This document shows positions 17,743 through 25,150 of a DNA stretch of 64,000 nt, in pieces. Numbering within the stretch: the stretch's first letter is position 1; each line of letters begins with the position of its first letter. The DNA comes from Rhodocyclaceae bacterium (lineage in GTDB: Bacteria > Pseudomonadota > Gammaproteobacteria > Burkholderiales > Rhodocyclaceae), in NCBI GenBank assembly GCA_023230455.1, contig JALNXH010000018.1, positions 1 through 64,000 on the forward strand. Direction: 5' to 3'. The position numbers and the translations under genes were made by a program. Below the pieces are notes generated by a model. The model did no database searches. It worked only from the letters and a program-made list of their open reading frames with translations, and was not told the origin of the DNA.

Positions 17743-18438
17743 ATGACCCGCACCCACCGCGAATCGCACCGCACCCGGCACATCGGATGGTTGCGCGCTG
17801 CCGTGCTGGGCGCCAACGATGGCATCGTATCGACCGCCAGCCTGATGATCGGGGTGGCGGCGGCGCATGTCGCGCGCGGCGAGTTAATGGTGGCCGGCGT
17901 CGCCGGCCTGGTCGCCGGAGCGATGTCGATGGCCGCGGGCGAGTACGTTTCGGTCAGTTCGCAGGCCGATACGGAACGGGCCGACCTGAAGCGTGAAAGC
18001 GCCGAACTCGACGCGCAACCCGAGCGCGAACGTCAGGAGCTTGCAGAGATTTACGTCAAACGCGGAATCGAGCCCAAATTGGCGGCACAGGTGGCGCGGC
18101 AGTTGATGGTCCGCGATGCGCTTGGCGCACATGCCCGCGACGAACTCGGCATCAGCGTTACGTCGAGCGCTCGGCCGGTGCAGGCTGCACTTGCTTCTGC
18201 GGCCACTTTCGCGGTCGGTGCCTCGTTGCCGCTGCTGGCGACTCTGGCGGCTCCGGCCGCACTGTTGGTGCCGACGGTGGCTTGCGCCTCGCTGATCGTC
18301 CTTGCTGCATTGGGCGCATTGGCGGCGCATACCGGCGGTGCGCCGATAGCGCGAGCGTCGCTGCGCGTGGTTTTCTGGGGGGCACTGGCCATGGGGCTGA
18401 CCGCCGGCGTAGGGGCGGTGTTTGGAATCGCCACCTGA
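17743..18438 (+). CDS. VIT1/CCC1-family transporter
   Basis: The 231-residue product belongs to the vacuolar iron transporter (VIT1/CCC1) family of Fe2+/Mn2+ carriers. It has the signature first helix WLRAAVLGANDGIVSTASLMIGV and then GLVAGAMSMAAGEYVSVSSQ. A cytoplasmic charged segment rich in glutamate (about 72-115, ERERQELAEIYVKRG) probably binds metal, and three hydrophobic segments complete the protein. It probably exports Fe/Mn from the cytoplasm. No Fur box was recognised. Confidence 0.9.
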   Translation: MTRTHRESHRTRHIGWLRAAVLGANDGIVSTASLMIGVAAAHVARGELMVAGVAGLVAGAMSMAAGEYVSVSSQADTERADLKRESAELDAQPERERQELAEIYVKRGIEPKLAAQVARQLMVRDALGAHARDELGISVTSSARPVQAALASAATFAVGASLPLLATLAAPAALLVPTVACASLIVLAALGALAAHTGGAPIARASLRVVFWGALAMGLTAGVGAVFGIAT

Positions 18439-18542
18439 CCCGTCAAACGAGGATTCCATATGCTTCCTCCCGATCTAGACTGGGCTTGTAGCGAATTGCA
18501 AACAGTGATTATCAGCGCACCGGGGCGGCGAGGCAGCGGACC

Positions 18543-19469
18543 ATGAAATTCAAAGATTATTACGAAACCCTCGGTGTGCCGCGCGGCGCAACGCAGGACG
18601 ATATCAAACGCGCCTACCGTAAGCGGGCACGCAAATACCATCCGGATGTGAGCAAGGAGCCCGATGCCGAGGCACGCTTCAAGGAGCTTGGCGAGGCCTA
18701 TGCCGTTCTCAAGGATGCCGAAAAGCGAGTTGCCTACGATCAGATGGGTAGCGAGTGGAAAGCCGGTCAGGACTTCCAGCCGCCGCCCGGATGGGATGCC
18801 GGGTTCGAGTTCAGCGGACGCGGCGACGGAACCGATCAAAGCGACTTTTTCGAAGCGCTGTTCGGTCGCCATGCACGAGGAGGATCTCAGTCGGGCAGGC
18901 ACGGTCGCGGCCAGGATCATCACGCCAAGGTGCTGATCGATCTGGAGGACGCTTACCGCGGCGCGCAGCGCAGTATCTTTCTGCGCTTGCCGGAACTGGA
19001 TGGCCAGGGTCATGTCGCGATGCGGGAGCGCAGGCTTGACGTAAGCATTCCCAAAGGTATCCATGCGGGACAGCATCTGCGCCTCGCCGGGCAGGGCGAA
19101 CCCGGTTTCGGCGATGGACCGCCCGGCGACTTGTATCTGGAGATCGGCTTCAATCCGCACGCGCAATTCCGCGTCGATGGTCGCGATGTCTTTCTGGATC
19201 TGCCGCTGGCACCCTGGGAGGCGGCGCTCGGTTGCTCGGTCACTGCGCCGACACCCGAAGGATCGGTACACCTCACCATCCCTGCGGAGTCGGCGGCAGG
19301 GCGGCAGTTACGCCTGAAAGGTCGAGGCATTCCCGGTAATCCACCGGGCGATCTGTATGCCGTGCTGACAATTGTTTTGCCGCCCGCGGTCGGCGAGGCC
19401 GAGAAGGACGCCTACCGTGCGTTGGCCAAGGCCTTCGATTTCAATCCCCGCGCCGAGATGAAAGGGTAA
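18543..19469 (+). CDS. cbpA: DnaJ-class co-chaperone CbpA
   Basis: CbpA stimulates the DnaK ATPase and also binds curved DNA. The 308-residue protein has an N-terminal J domain (about 4-70, with HPD in RKYHPDVSKEP), a short glycine/aspartate-rich linker without the zinc-finger domain of DnaJ, and two C-terminal substrate-binding beta domains (about 120-305, IDLEDAYRGAQRSIFLRLP, GIPGNPPGDLYAVLTIVLP). The partner cbpM follows six bases after the stop. Length fits CbpA. Confidence 0.94.
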   Translation: MKFKDYYETLGVPRGATQDDIKRAYRKRARKYHPDVSKEPDAEARFKELGEAYAVLKDAEKRVAYDQMGSEWKAGQDFQPPPGWDAGFEFSGRGDGTDQSDFFEALFGRHARGGSQSGRHGRGQDHHAKVLIDLEDAYRGAQRSIFLRLPELDGQGHVAMRERRLDVSIPKGIHAGQHLRLAGQGEPGFGDGPPGDLYLEIGFNPHAQFRVDGRDVFLDLPLAPWEAALGCSVTAPTPEGSVHLTIPAESAAGRQLRLKGRGIPGNPPGDLYAVLTIVLPPAVGEAEKDAYRALAKAFDFNPRAEMKG

Positions 19470-19475
19470 TCCATC

Positions 19476-19805
19476 ATGAGCAAAGCAGACATGCAACTAG
19501 CCCGCGGCCCGGTCGTCGAGGAGGAAATTCAGCTGACCTTGATGGAGTTGTGTCAAGCCTGCGGCGCCGCCGAAGAGCACGTTATCGCCTGGGTATATGA
19601 AGGGGTGTTGGAGCCCCTTGGCGACGGGCCGCAGAAGTGGCATTTCACAGGGCAGTCCCTGCGGCGCACGCGGGTGGCGCTACGCCTCACGCGCGATTTG
19701 GAGGTTAATCCGCCCGGCATCGCGTTGGCCCTCGATCTGCTCGACGAAATTGCCGCCTTGCAGGCGCAGCTACAGCGGGCCGGGATGCGTTGCCGGGGAA
19801 AATGA
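19476..19805 (+). CDS. cbpM: Chaperone modulator CbpM
   Basis: CbpM is a small MerR-like helix-turn-helix protein that binds the J domain of CbpA and inhibits its co-chaperone and DNA-binding activity. The 109-residue product has the family pattern EIQLTLMELCQACGAAEEHVIAWVYEGVLEP (helix-turn-helix) followed by LRRTRVALRLTRDLEVNPPGIALALDLLDEI. It lies directly behind cbpA. No anomaly is visible. Confidence 0.92.
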   Translation: MSKADMQLARGPVVEEEIQLTLMELCQACGAAEEHVIAWVYEGVLEPLGDGPQKWHFTGQSLRRTRVALRLTRDLEVNPPGIALALDLLDEIAALQAQLQRAGMRCRGK

Positions 19806-19929
19806 AGCCGAGCCTCGGTCATCGGCGCGATATCCGCTTGGCTACAGCGTCTGCCGACGCGGATATCCGTCTGGATTCCGCCGTCGGCTGGCGTATTGTC
19901 TAAGCTGCCCGACCGAAATGTTTTGGGGC

Positions 19930-20274
19930 TCAGGCTTTCTTTGTCCACATGAGGCACCAGCCCTCGGGGCTGATCTGGCCATCGACCAGCGTGCAGGTGT
20001 TCGATTCGGCGACGAAATGCAGGCACTCGCTGCATTTCTGCACGCCTTTGGGCTGAGCCTGGTATTTCGCGCTTGCCTGCGGCATTTTGCTGGCCGCGGC
20101 CGGAGCTTTAGCCCCTTCTCCGCTGGCCGGTGCGGTGCCGGTCGGCGCCGCGCCGGTCGAGTTCGTGCCTTTCTTCGAATCGCAGCCGAACAGGGCGACC
20201 GGTAAACAGAGACCGCAACCCACGGCCAACGCTTTGCGCAACATAACTCGGCGCGACATGATTTCGTCTTTCAT
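19930..20274 (-). CDS. High-potential iron-sulfur protein (HiPIP), Tat-exported
   Basis: The 114-residue product has a twin-arginine-like leader (SRRVMLRKALAVGCG), an alanine/proline-rich linker, and a C-terminal HiPIP domain with four cysteines (CSECLHFVAESNTC, EGWC) that would ligate a 4Fe-4S cluster. HiPIPs carry electrons in the periplasm, between the bc1 complex and terminal oxidases or other acceptors. A GGGGAG lies upstream of the ATG. It is a single gene, on the opposite strand to cbpA-cbpM. Confidence 0.92.
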   Translation of the reverse strand: MKDEIMSRRVMLRKALAVGCGLCLPVALFGCDSKKGTNSTGAAPTGTAPASGEGAKAPAAASKMPQASAKYQAQPKGVQKCSECLHFVAESNTCTLVDGQISPEGWCLMWTKKA

Positions 20275-20302
20275 AGCACACTCCCCTTCACGTTATGGAG
20301 TC

Positions 20303-20875
20303 TCAAGCGACCCGGGTGTTTTGCTTCGGATTGATTCTGGCCAACCGTACCAGTGCGGACAGGAGCTTCCGGATGAACTGCTGGGTCGGCTCGTCGGTTA
20401 GCCGGCCGTGCTCGTCAAACCGCTGTGCGGCATTGCCGATTAGCACTTCCGGTTGATTGACCGTGGGCATGTCGAGTGTGACGAGGATTTGGCGAAGGTG
20501 GTATTGCGCGCGGGCAGTCCCTATGTTGCCGACAGAGACTCCCATCATGGCCGCCGGTTTTCCCAGCCAGGCGCTTTCGCCATATGGCCTCGACGCCCAG
20601 TCGATCGCATTCTTGAGCACACCGGGCAGCGAGTAGTTGTATTCCGGTGTGGCGAACAGAATGGCATCGGCGGCCAGAATCCGTCGCTTGAATTCGAGCA
20701 CGGTTGCCGGCAAGGTTATTTCGTCGTCCTGATTGAAGACCGGAATGCCGTGCAGTTCGACTAGGTTCAGCACTGCGCCTTGCGGCACACATTCCTGCGC
20801 TGCCTTGAGTGCGGCACGGTTGTAGGAATCTTTGCGCAGGCTCCCAACGATACCCAGAATTTTTATCTCGTCCAT
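20303..20875 (-). CDS. NADPH-dependent FMN reductase (flavodoxin fold)
   Basis: The 190-residue protein carries the FMN-phosphate loop GSLRKDSYNRAAL and TPEYNYSLPGVLKNAIDWASRP, both diagnostic of the NADPH-dependent FMN/quinone/chromate reductase family (ChrR/YieF-like). It probably reduces quinones or flavins in the cytoplasm during oxidative stress. Two operator-like palindromes (20930-20984) lie between it and the divergent DUF2243 gene, within 110 bases of its start. Confidence 0.91.
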   Translation of the reverse strand: MDEIKILGIVGSLRKDSYNRAALKAAQECVPQGAVLNLVELHGIPVFNQDDEITLPATVLEFKRRILAADAILFATPEYNYSLPGVLKNAIDWASRPYGESAWLGKPAAMMGVSVGNIGTARAQYHLRQILVTLDMPTVNQPEVLIGNAAQRFDEHGRLTDEPTQQFIRKLLSALVRLARINPKQNTRVA

Positions 20876-20929
20876 GACCGACGCTCTTTGACCAAGGCAT
20901 CACAGAATGGCAGCGCATGACGCCCCGCG

Positions 20930-20949
20930 CTGTACGGCAGCGCACATAG
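20930..20949. promoter_or_regulatory. Crp-like operator site 1
   Basis: CTGTACGGCAGCGCACATAG fits the recurrent 20-bp pseudo-palindrome of this window (core TGTNC-N6-GNACA). It lies 55 bases upstream of the FMN reductase start and about 140 upstream of the DUF2243 leader. Confidence 0.6.
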
Positions 20950-20964
20950 GCAGAGCGTTGTTCT

Positions 20965-20984
20965 CTGTGCGTTATCGAACAGAG
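20965..20984. promoter_or_regulatory. Crp-like operator site 2
   Basis: CTGTGCGTTATCGAACAGAG, extended to CTCTGTGCG-TTAT-CGAACAGAG from 20963, has nine-base arms with one mismatch. Its centre is 35 bases from that of site 1, roughly three helical turns, which would put two dimers on one DNA face. Confidence 0.65.
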
Positions 20985-21091
20985 CCGATGGCGCTTGAAG
21001 CGCATCGTGCCGGCTGGCTTTACGGCAACCGGGCGCATCGATCCTTAACGACGGTAGCGGCCCGCCACGCCCGCTTTTTTAGGAGTCAACA

Positions 21092-21136
21092 ATGGCCGAT
21101 ACATCAAGCGTCGCAGGGATGCCCCATGCGCGGTAA
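21092..21136 (+). CDS. Possible 14-residue leader peptide
   Basis: ATG 21092 is preceded by TAGGAG at a good distance and encodes MADTSSVAGMPHAR. Its stop lies eight bases inside the DUF2243 frame. It may be a translational-coupling leader for DUF2243. It is too short for a family assignment and could be coincidence. Confidence 0.35.
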   Translation: MADTSSVAGMPHAR

Positions 21137-21608
21137 TTCGCTGATACAAGCCGGCATCGTCCTCGGCCTGGGCTTCGGCGGCTTCGCCGACGGCATCGTT
21201 CTGCACCAGATTCTGGGTTGGCATCACCTGGTCTGCGTCACTCAATATTGCCAGTCGACATCCGTCGAGCTGTTGCAACGCCAGATCGTACAAGACGGGT
21301 TTTTCCACCTGACCGTATGGATCATTTCGCTGGCGGGTGCCGTCATGCTGTTTCGCGCCGGACAGCATCGGGTCAGAGCCTGGTCGGGGCGTGTTTTGCT
21401 CGGTGCGCTGCTGGCCGGCTGGGGACTGTTCAATTTCGTCGAGGGGATCGTCGATCACCAGATTCTCGGCATCCATCATGTCTTGCCGGGGCATCCACAA
21501 CAACTGCTGTGGGACATGCTGTTCCTCGCATCGGGCATCGCCCTCATGGTTGTCGGGTGGCGGTTGATGAGGCAAGGGTCGCGGCCGGGAACAGAATTCA
21601 TACCTTGA
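21126..21608 (+). CDS. DUF2243 family membrane protein
   Basis: The 160-residue product is a four-helix integral membrane protein of the DUF2243 family, function unknown. Conserved histidines stand out: GGFADGIVLHQILGWHH and, repeated in the second half, FVEGIVDHQILGIHH, which suggests an internal duplication and a metal or haem site. The start at ATG 21126 overlaps the end of a 14-codon open frame (21092-21136) that has the better Shine-Dalgarno sequence. The hydrolase gene follows 13 bases later. Confidence 0.85.
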   Translation: MRGNSLIQAGIVLGLGFGGFADGIVLHQILGWHHLVCVTQYCQSTSVELLQRQIVQDGFFHLTVWIISLAGAVMLFRAGQHRVRAWSGRVLLGALLAGWGLFNFVEGIVDHQILGIHHVLPGHPQQLLWDMLFLASGIALMVVGWRLMRQGSRPGTEFIP

Positions 21609-21621
21609 AACGGAGTCAATA

Positions 21622-22446
21622 ATGAGCACGATCACGACCAAAGACGGTACGCAGATTTATTACAAGGATTGGGGCGCCGGAGCGCCGGTGGTGTTCAGCC
21701 ACGGCTGGCCCCTCAACGCCGATAGCTGGGAAACGCAGATGCTGTTCCTCGCCTCCAACGGCTACCGTTGCATTGCCCATGACCGTCGTGGTCACGGCCG
21801 CTCAAGCCAGCCCTGGAACGGCAACGACATGGACACCTATGCTGACGACCTCGCCGAACTCATCGACTCGCTCGATCTGGTGGGCACCACCCTGGTCGGC
21901 TTCTCCGCGGGCGGCGGCGAAATCGCCCGCTATATCGGCCGCCACGGCACAAAGCGGGTGATCAAGGCGGCGCTGATTGCGGCGGTGCCGCCGCTGATGC
22001 TGAAAACGGCGGCCAATCCCGCTGGCTTGCCGATGGACGTGTTCGATGCCATTCGCCGCGGTGCCATCGCCGACCGTTCGCAGTTCTACAAGGATCTCGC
22101 CAGCGGCCCGTTCTTCGGCGCCAACCGAGCGGGCGCCAAGGTTTCGCAGGGCATGATCGACTCGTTCTGGCGCCAGGGAATGCAGGCGGGGCACAAAAAT
22201 GCCTTCGACTGCATCAAGGCCTTTTCCGAAACGGATTTCACTGAAGATCTGAAGAAGTTTGACGTACCGACGCTGATCGTCCATGGCGACGACGACCAGA
22301 TCGTGCCGATCGCCGGCGCGGCTCTGCGCTCATCGGATCTGGTCAACAATGCGATCCTCAAGATCTATGTGGGTGCGCCCCATGGCCTCGCCGATACGCA
22401 CAAAGAGAAACTCAATGCCGACTTGCTGTCGTTCCTCCAGAGTTGA
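21622..22446 (+). CDS. Alpha/beta hydrolase, non-haem haloperoxidase-like
   Basis: The 274-residue product is close to bacterial chloroperoxidase/arylesterase-type alpha/beta hydrolases. It has the oxyanion region FSHGWPLNADSWETQM, nucleophile elbow GFSAGGGE (serine), acid in HGDDDQIVP and the catalytic histidine in GAPHGLADTH. Such enzymes hydrolyse esters and form peracids; physiological substrates are usually unknown. It lies between the DUF2243 gene and a di-heme cytochrome, with only six bases to the latter, so they may be co-transcribed. Confidence 0.93.
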   Translation: MSTITTKDGTQIYYKDWGAGAPVVFSHGWPLNADSWETQMLFLASNGYRCIAHDRRGHGRSSQPWNGNDMDTYADDLAELIDSLDLVGTTLVGFSAGGGEIARYIGRHGTKRVIKAALIAAVPPLMLKTAANPAGLPMDVFDAIRRGAIADRSQFYKDLASGPFFGANRAGAKVSQGMIDSFWRQGMQAGHKNAFDCIKAFSETDFTEDLKKFDVPTLIVHGDDDQIVPIAGAALRSSDLVNNAILKIYVGAPHGLADTHKEKLNADLLSFLQS

Positions 22447-22452
22447 AATGCC

Positions 22453-23817
22453 ATGTCGATGCCTACGCGAATCCGCCGCCTGCTCGCTGCACTGCCCGCG
22501 GTAGCCGTTGTCTGTTGCGCGCCCGCCGCATCGGCTGTAGAGGAAGACTTCCCCACACTGACCAGGCGTCTGCAAGCGGAGAAGCCACGGTTCGCGCAAC
22601 GCCAGCAGGCCCTGCTCGCAACGCGCTACGACCTTGCCGACCGACCGGCGAGGGGAACCGCCATGTCGCGTGGCAAGCCGGTGCAGGACGGCGTGCGCGT
22701 CAAGTTGCCGGAAGGCGTGAGCTGGGCAGAGCTTGCCGCCTTGTCGGCGGAAGAAATCAAGCAGCGGAATCTCTGGCCGGCCGGCTTTCTTCCCCTGCCG
22801 CATCCGCACCACGAAGCCGGTGGCATGGTCTTCCCGAAAGTTCTGATCGAGGAAACGAAGCGCCAGAGCGCCCGCGATCTGACCCGCGTCGACCTTGACT
22901 TCGACCTGCCGGAGCATTTTCTGCCTGAATTCCCGGCACCGATCTATCTGACGACGCGGCTCGATCTGGGCGACGTTTCGCAGGGCAAGCTGGTCACGCT
23001 CGACAACTTCGACGAAATATTCCGGGACATTCTCAATCCCAAGCAACTTGAGGGATTGCGTTTGCTGGTCACACCGTTTCCGCAGCAACAGTTCAACGCC
23101 AGTGCAGACCGGCGCAGCCTGAAGGCCCATTCGGGCGTGGCCTGCTTCGACTGTCACGCCAACGGCCATACCACCGCCGCCACCCATACCGTCGGCGACA
23201 TTCGCCCCAACGAGCACCGCCACCGGATCGACACTCCATCGCTGCGCGGTGTGAACATCCAGCGCCTGTTCGGCTCGCAACGGGCGATGAAAACCATCGA
23301 GGACTTCACCGAGTTCGAGCAGCGCGGCGCCTACTTCGACGGTATCCCGGCCGACGCGACGCGCAAGGGCAGCAACATCCTCGAACGCGGCAGCCAGGTG
23401 CATTTCATGGCTGAATTTCAGGCGCTGCTGGATTTCCCGCCGGCACCGAAGCTCAATCTCTTCGGCAAGCTCGATCCCGCCAAGTCCGGCGAAAGCGAGA
23501 TGCGCGGCCAGGAACTTTTCTTCGGCAAGGGTCAGTGCGCAACCTGCCACACGCCGCCGTACTACACCGACAACCTGATGCACAACCTGAAGGTGGAGCG
23601 GTTTTTCAAGGAGGTCACGATCAACGGTCGGCGGGCCTCGGCCGACGGCCCGATCAAGACTTTCCCTCTACGCGGGATCAAGGATTCGCCGCCTTATCTG
23701 CACGATGATCGTCTGCTCACGCTGGACGACACGGTGGAATTTTTCAACCTGGTGCTGGAATTGAAACTGAACGCGCAGGAGAAGAAAGACCTCGTTGTCT
23801 TCATGCGGGCGCTGTAG
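22453..23817 (+). CDS. Periplasmic di-heme c-type cytochrome (peroxidase-like)
   Basis: The 454-residue product has a signal peptide (cleavage near APAASA, residue 28) and two c-heme motifs: CFDCH at 231-235 and CATCH at 362-366. The second half has features of the cytochrome c peroxidase/MauG superfamily (GQELFFGKGQCATCH, FPLRGIKDSPPYLHDDRLLTLDDTVEFFNLVL). The first 200 residues have no domain I recognise. It could reduce peroxide or oxidise an unknown substrate in the periplasm. The stop is five bases before the converging SRPBCC gene. Confidence 0.85.
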   Translation: MSMPTRIRRLLAALPAVAVVCCAPAASAVEEDFPTLTRRLQAEKPRFAQRQQALLATRYDLADRPARGTAMSRGKPVQDGVRVKLPEGVSWAELAALSAEEIKQRNLWPAGFLPLPHPHHEAGGMVFPKVLIEETKRQSARDLTRVDLDFDLPEHFLPEFPAPIYLTTRLDLGDVSQGKLVTLDNFDEIFRDILNPKQLEGLRLLVTPFPQQQFNASADRRSLKAHSGVACFDCHANGHTTAATHTVGDIRPNEHRHRIDTPSLRGVNIQRLFGSQRAMKTIEDFTEFEQRGAYFDGIPADATRKGSNILERGSQVHFMAEFQALLDFPPAPKLNLFGKLDPAKSGESEMRGQELFFGKGQCATCHTPPYYTDNLMHNLKVERFFKEVTINGRRASADGPIKTFPLRGIKDSPPYLHDDRLLTLDDTVEFFNLVLELKLNAQEKKDLVVFMRAL

Positions 23818-23821
23818 CCCG

Positions 23822-24370
23822 CTACCGGTGTCGCAGGGTCTTTACCGGCAATGGCGTTGAACCTCGCCGGTTCAGGTTTGACCCGCTCAGGTCGATGTTT
23901 TCCTGACTCAACAGCGCTGCATCAAGCCGGCGGGCCAGATGTTTCGCCCCTTGTCCCATGATCCATGCGTGATTGCGGATAAACATCGAGCGGGCGAGCG
24001 GGGCGATCAGGTTCATCCACCCGCGGGTGCTGCGCACATGCCATTCGTAACTGACAACGCATACCGGGCCCTGGCGGGAGAAATGCCAGCGCCCGGTGCC
24101 TTCGAGATCACCGCGTGCGGTTCCCTCGATGGCGACCAGATTCTCGATGCGTGTCGCATGTACGTCGAACGTCAGCCGGTAAGGCAATCGCCCCTGCCAC
24201 GAATAACGCCGTACGCTGCCGATGCCGGCCGCGTCGCCGGCGGCTGTCTGCTCAACCTTGTACACGCTTGGCCACCATTCCGGCCAGCGCGTGGAATCCA
24301 GAACAACCGCATAGACCTGCTCTAGCGGTGCTTCTATGCGCCAGATCGTCAGCAAGCGATATTCCGGCAT
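23822..24370 (-). CDS. SRPBCC-family (START-like) protein
   Basis: The 182-residue product starts MPEYRLLTIWRIEAPLEQVYAVVLDSTRWPEWWPSVYKVEQ, typical of the SRPBCC/polyketide cyclase-like fold with a hydrophobic ligand pocket. No catalytic residues can be assigned and the ligand is unknown. I chose ATG 24370 because GGAGG lies just upstream on the minus strand; longer in-frame starts give unlike sequence. It converges on the cytochrome gene. Confidence 0.85.
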   Translation of the reverse strand: MPEYRLLTIWRIEAPLEQVYAVVLDSTRWPEWWPSVYKVEQTAAGDAAGIGSVRRYSWQGRLPYRLTFDVHATRIENLVAIEGTARGDLEGTGRWHFSRQGPVCVVSYEWHVRSTRGWMNLIAPLARSMFIRNHAWIMGQGAKHLARRLDAALLSQENIDLSGSNLNRRGSTPLPVKTLRHR

Positions 24371-24462
24371 GGAGCCTCCAACGCGGTACGTATGTAAATT
24401 AGCGAAACTCGGTGGGTAGAGTGTGCCGCTGGGTTGCCGGCAGCGGTCGTCACATAGGGTAA

Positions 24463-24795
24463 TCAGCGTCGGCTGACAGCGATGCCGACAATGACGCCGA
24501 TCGCCGCCGCAAGTCCGAAGAGTTTCCAAGGATTATCTTCCGCATACGCTTGCGTGGCCTCGGCAGCGCATTTGGCCTTTTTTGCGATCGCGGTTCGCGC
24601 ATCGTCAAGCCTGGATTTCGCATCGTCCAACTTTCCGTCGACCAATGTTTGGGCCGCCGCAAATTCTTCGGCCGTCGAATGGGCGATCGTCTTCAACAGG
24701 GCATCGGCGTCGCCGACAACGGCTTTGATATCTTTCATGAGGGCTTCCTTCTTGTCTTCGAAAGTCCCATAGTTTGCGATCCGTTCGGTAGTCAT
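24463..24795 (-). CDS. DUF883/YqjD-ElaB-type ribosome-associated membrane protein
   Basis: The 110-residue protein has a helical charged domain (ALMKDIKAVVGDADALLKTIA, KLDDAKSRLDDARTAIAKKA), then AYAEDNPWKLFGLAAAIGVIVGIAVSRR, a C-terminal membrane anchor ending in arginines. This matches the YqjD/ElaB family, which anchors ribosomes at the inner membrane in stationary phase. AGGAGATCACA precedes the ATG on the minus strand. A weak operator-like site lies 160 bases upstream. Confidence 0.9.
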   Translation of the reverse strand: MTTERIANYGTFEDKKEALMKDIKAVVGDADALLKTIAHSTAEEFAAAQTLVDGKLDDAKSRLDDARTAIAKKAKCAAEATQAYAEDNPWKLFGLAAAIGVIVGIAVSRR

Positions 24796-25150
24796 TGTGA
24801 TCTCCTGGTACACCTGATCGGGAGCAATCGCGGCTGGGATTACGACCGTATTGCCGTTGCCGAGGAACCGTACACAACTCAGGATGGGTAACACGCTGCA
24901 CCCGGCCCCGACCGTTCCTCTGGCTGGCATCTTGTTCCGCGCCGAACCCGCGGTCTGTACGCCACCGTACTCATGCCGCCGGTTCGGGGCCAACGCGTGG
25001 CAAAGTTTGCGGACAGGAGTTTCCGTACGCCACGGCGAAGCGGCGTACGTCGGCGACCTGCAAAAAGTTGCCGATGACTCAGCCGAGGGCGATGCCCGGT
25101 GCCATCGGCGCTTCGGTTCCGCCCGCCGCTGAGCTCAAGGGGGGCAGAAC
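24796..25150. other. Intergenic region, no gene seen
   Basis: No credible gene is visible. The region holds the upstream DNA of the DUF883 gene, a weak operator-like site (24955-24974) and a perfect dyad CGTACGCC/GGCGTACG at 25024-25049 with a ten-base spacer. It probably also contains the 3' end of the cyclic glucan synthase transcript. Confidence 0.5.
24955..24974. promoter_or_regulatory. Weak Crp-like operator site 3
   Basis: CTGTACGCCACCGTACTCAT matches the left arm fully, but the right arm has CGTACTCA instead of CGCACATA. It lies 160 bases upstream of the DUF883 gene. It is the weakest member of the set. Confidence 0.3.

Noticed and set aside
17615..17746. A 43-codon open frame ending ATGA on the VIT1-like gene start
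   Set aside because: No ribosome site, no family similarity, and the overlap with the transporter start can be chance.
25024..25049. CGTACGCC/GGCGTACG dyad as a further Crp-like operator
   Set aside because: Spacing (ten bases) and core differ from the TGTNC-N6-GNACA set.
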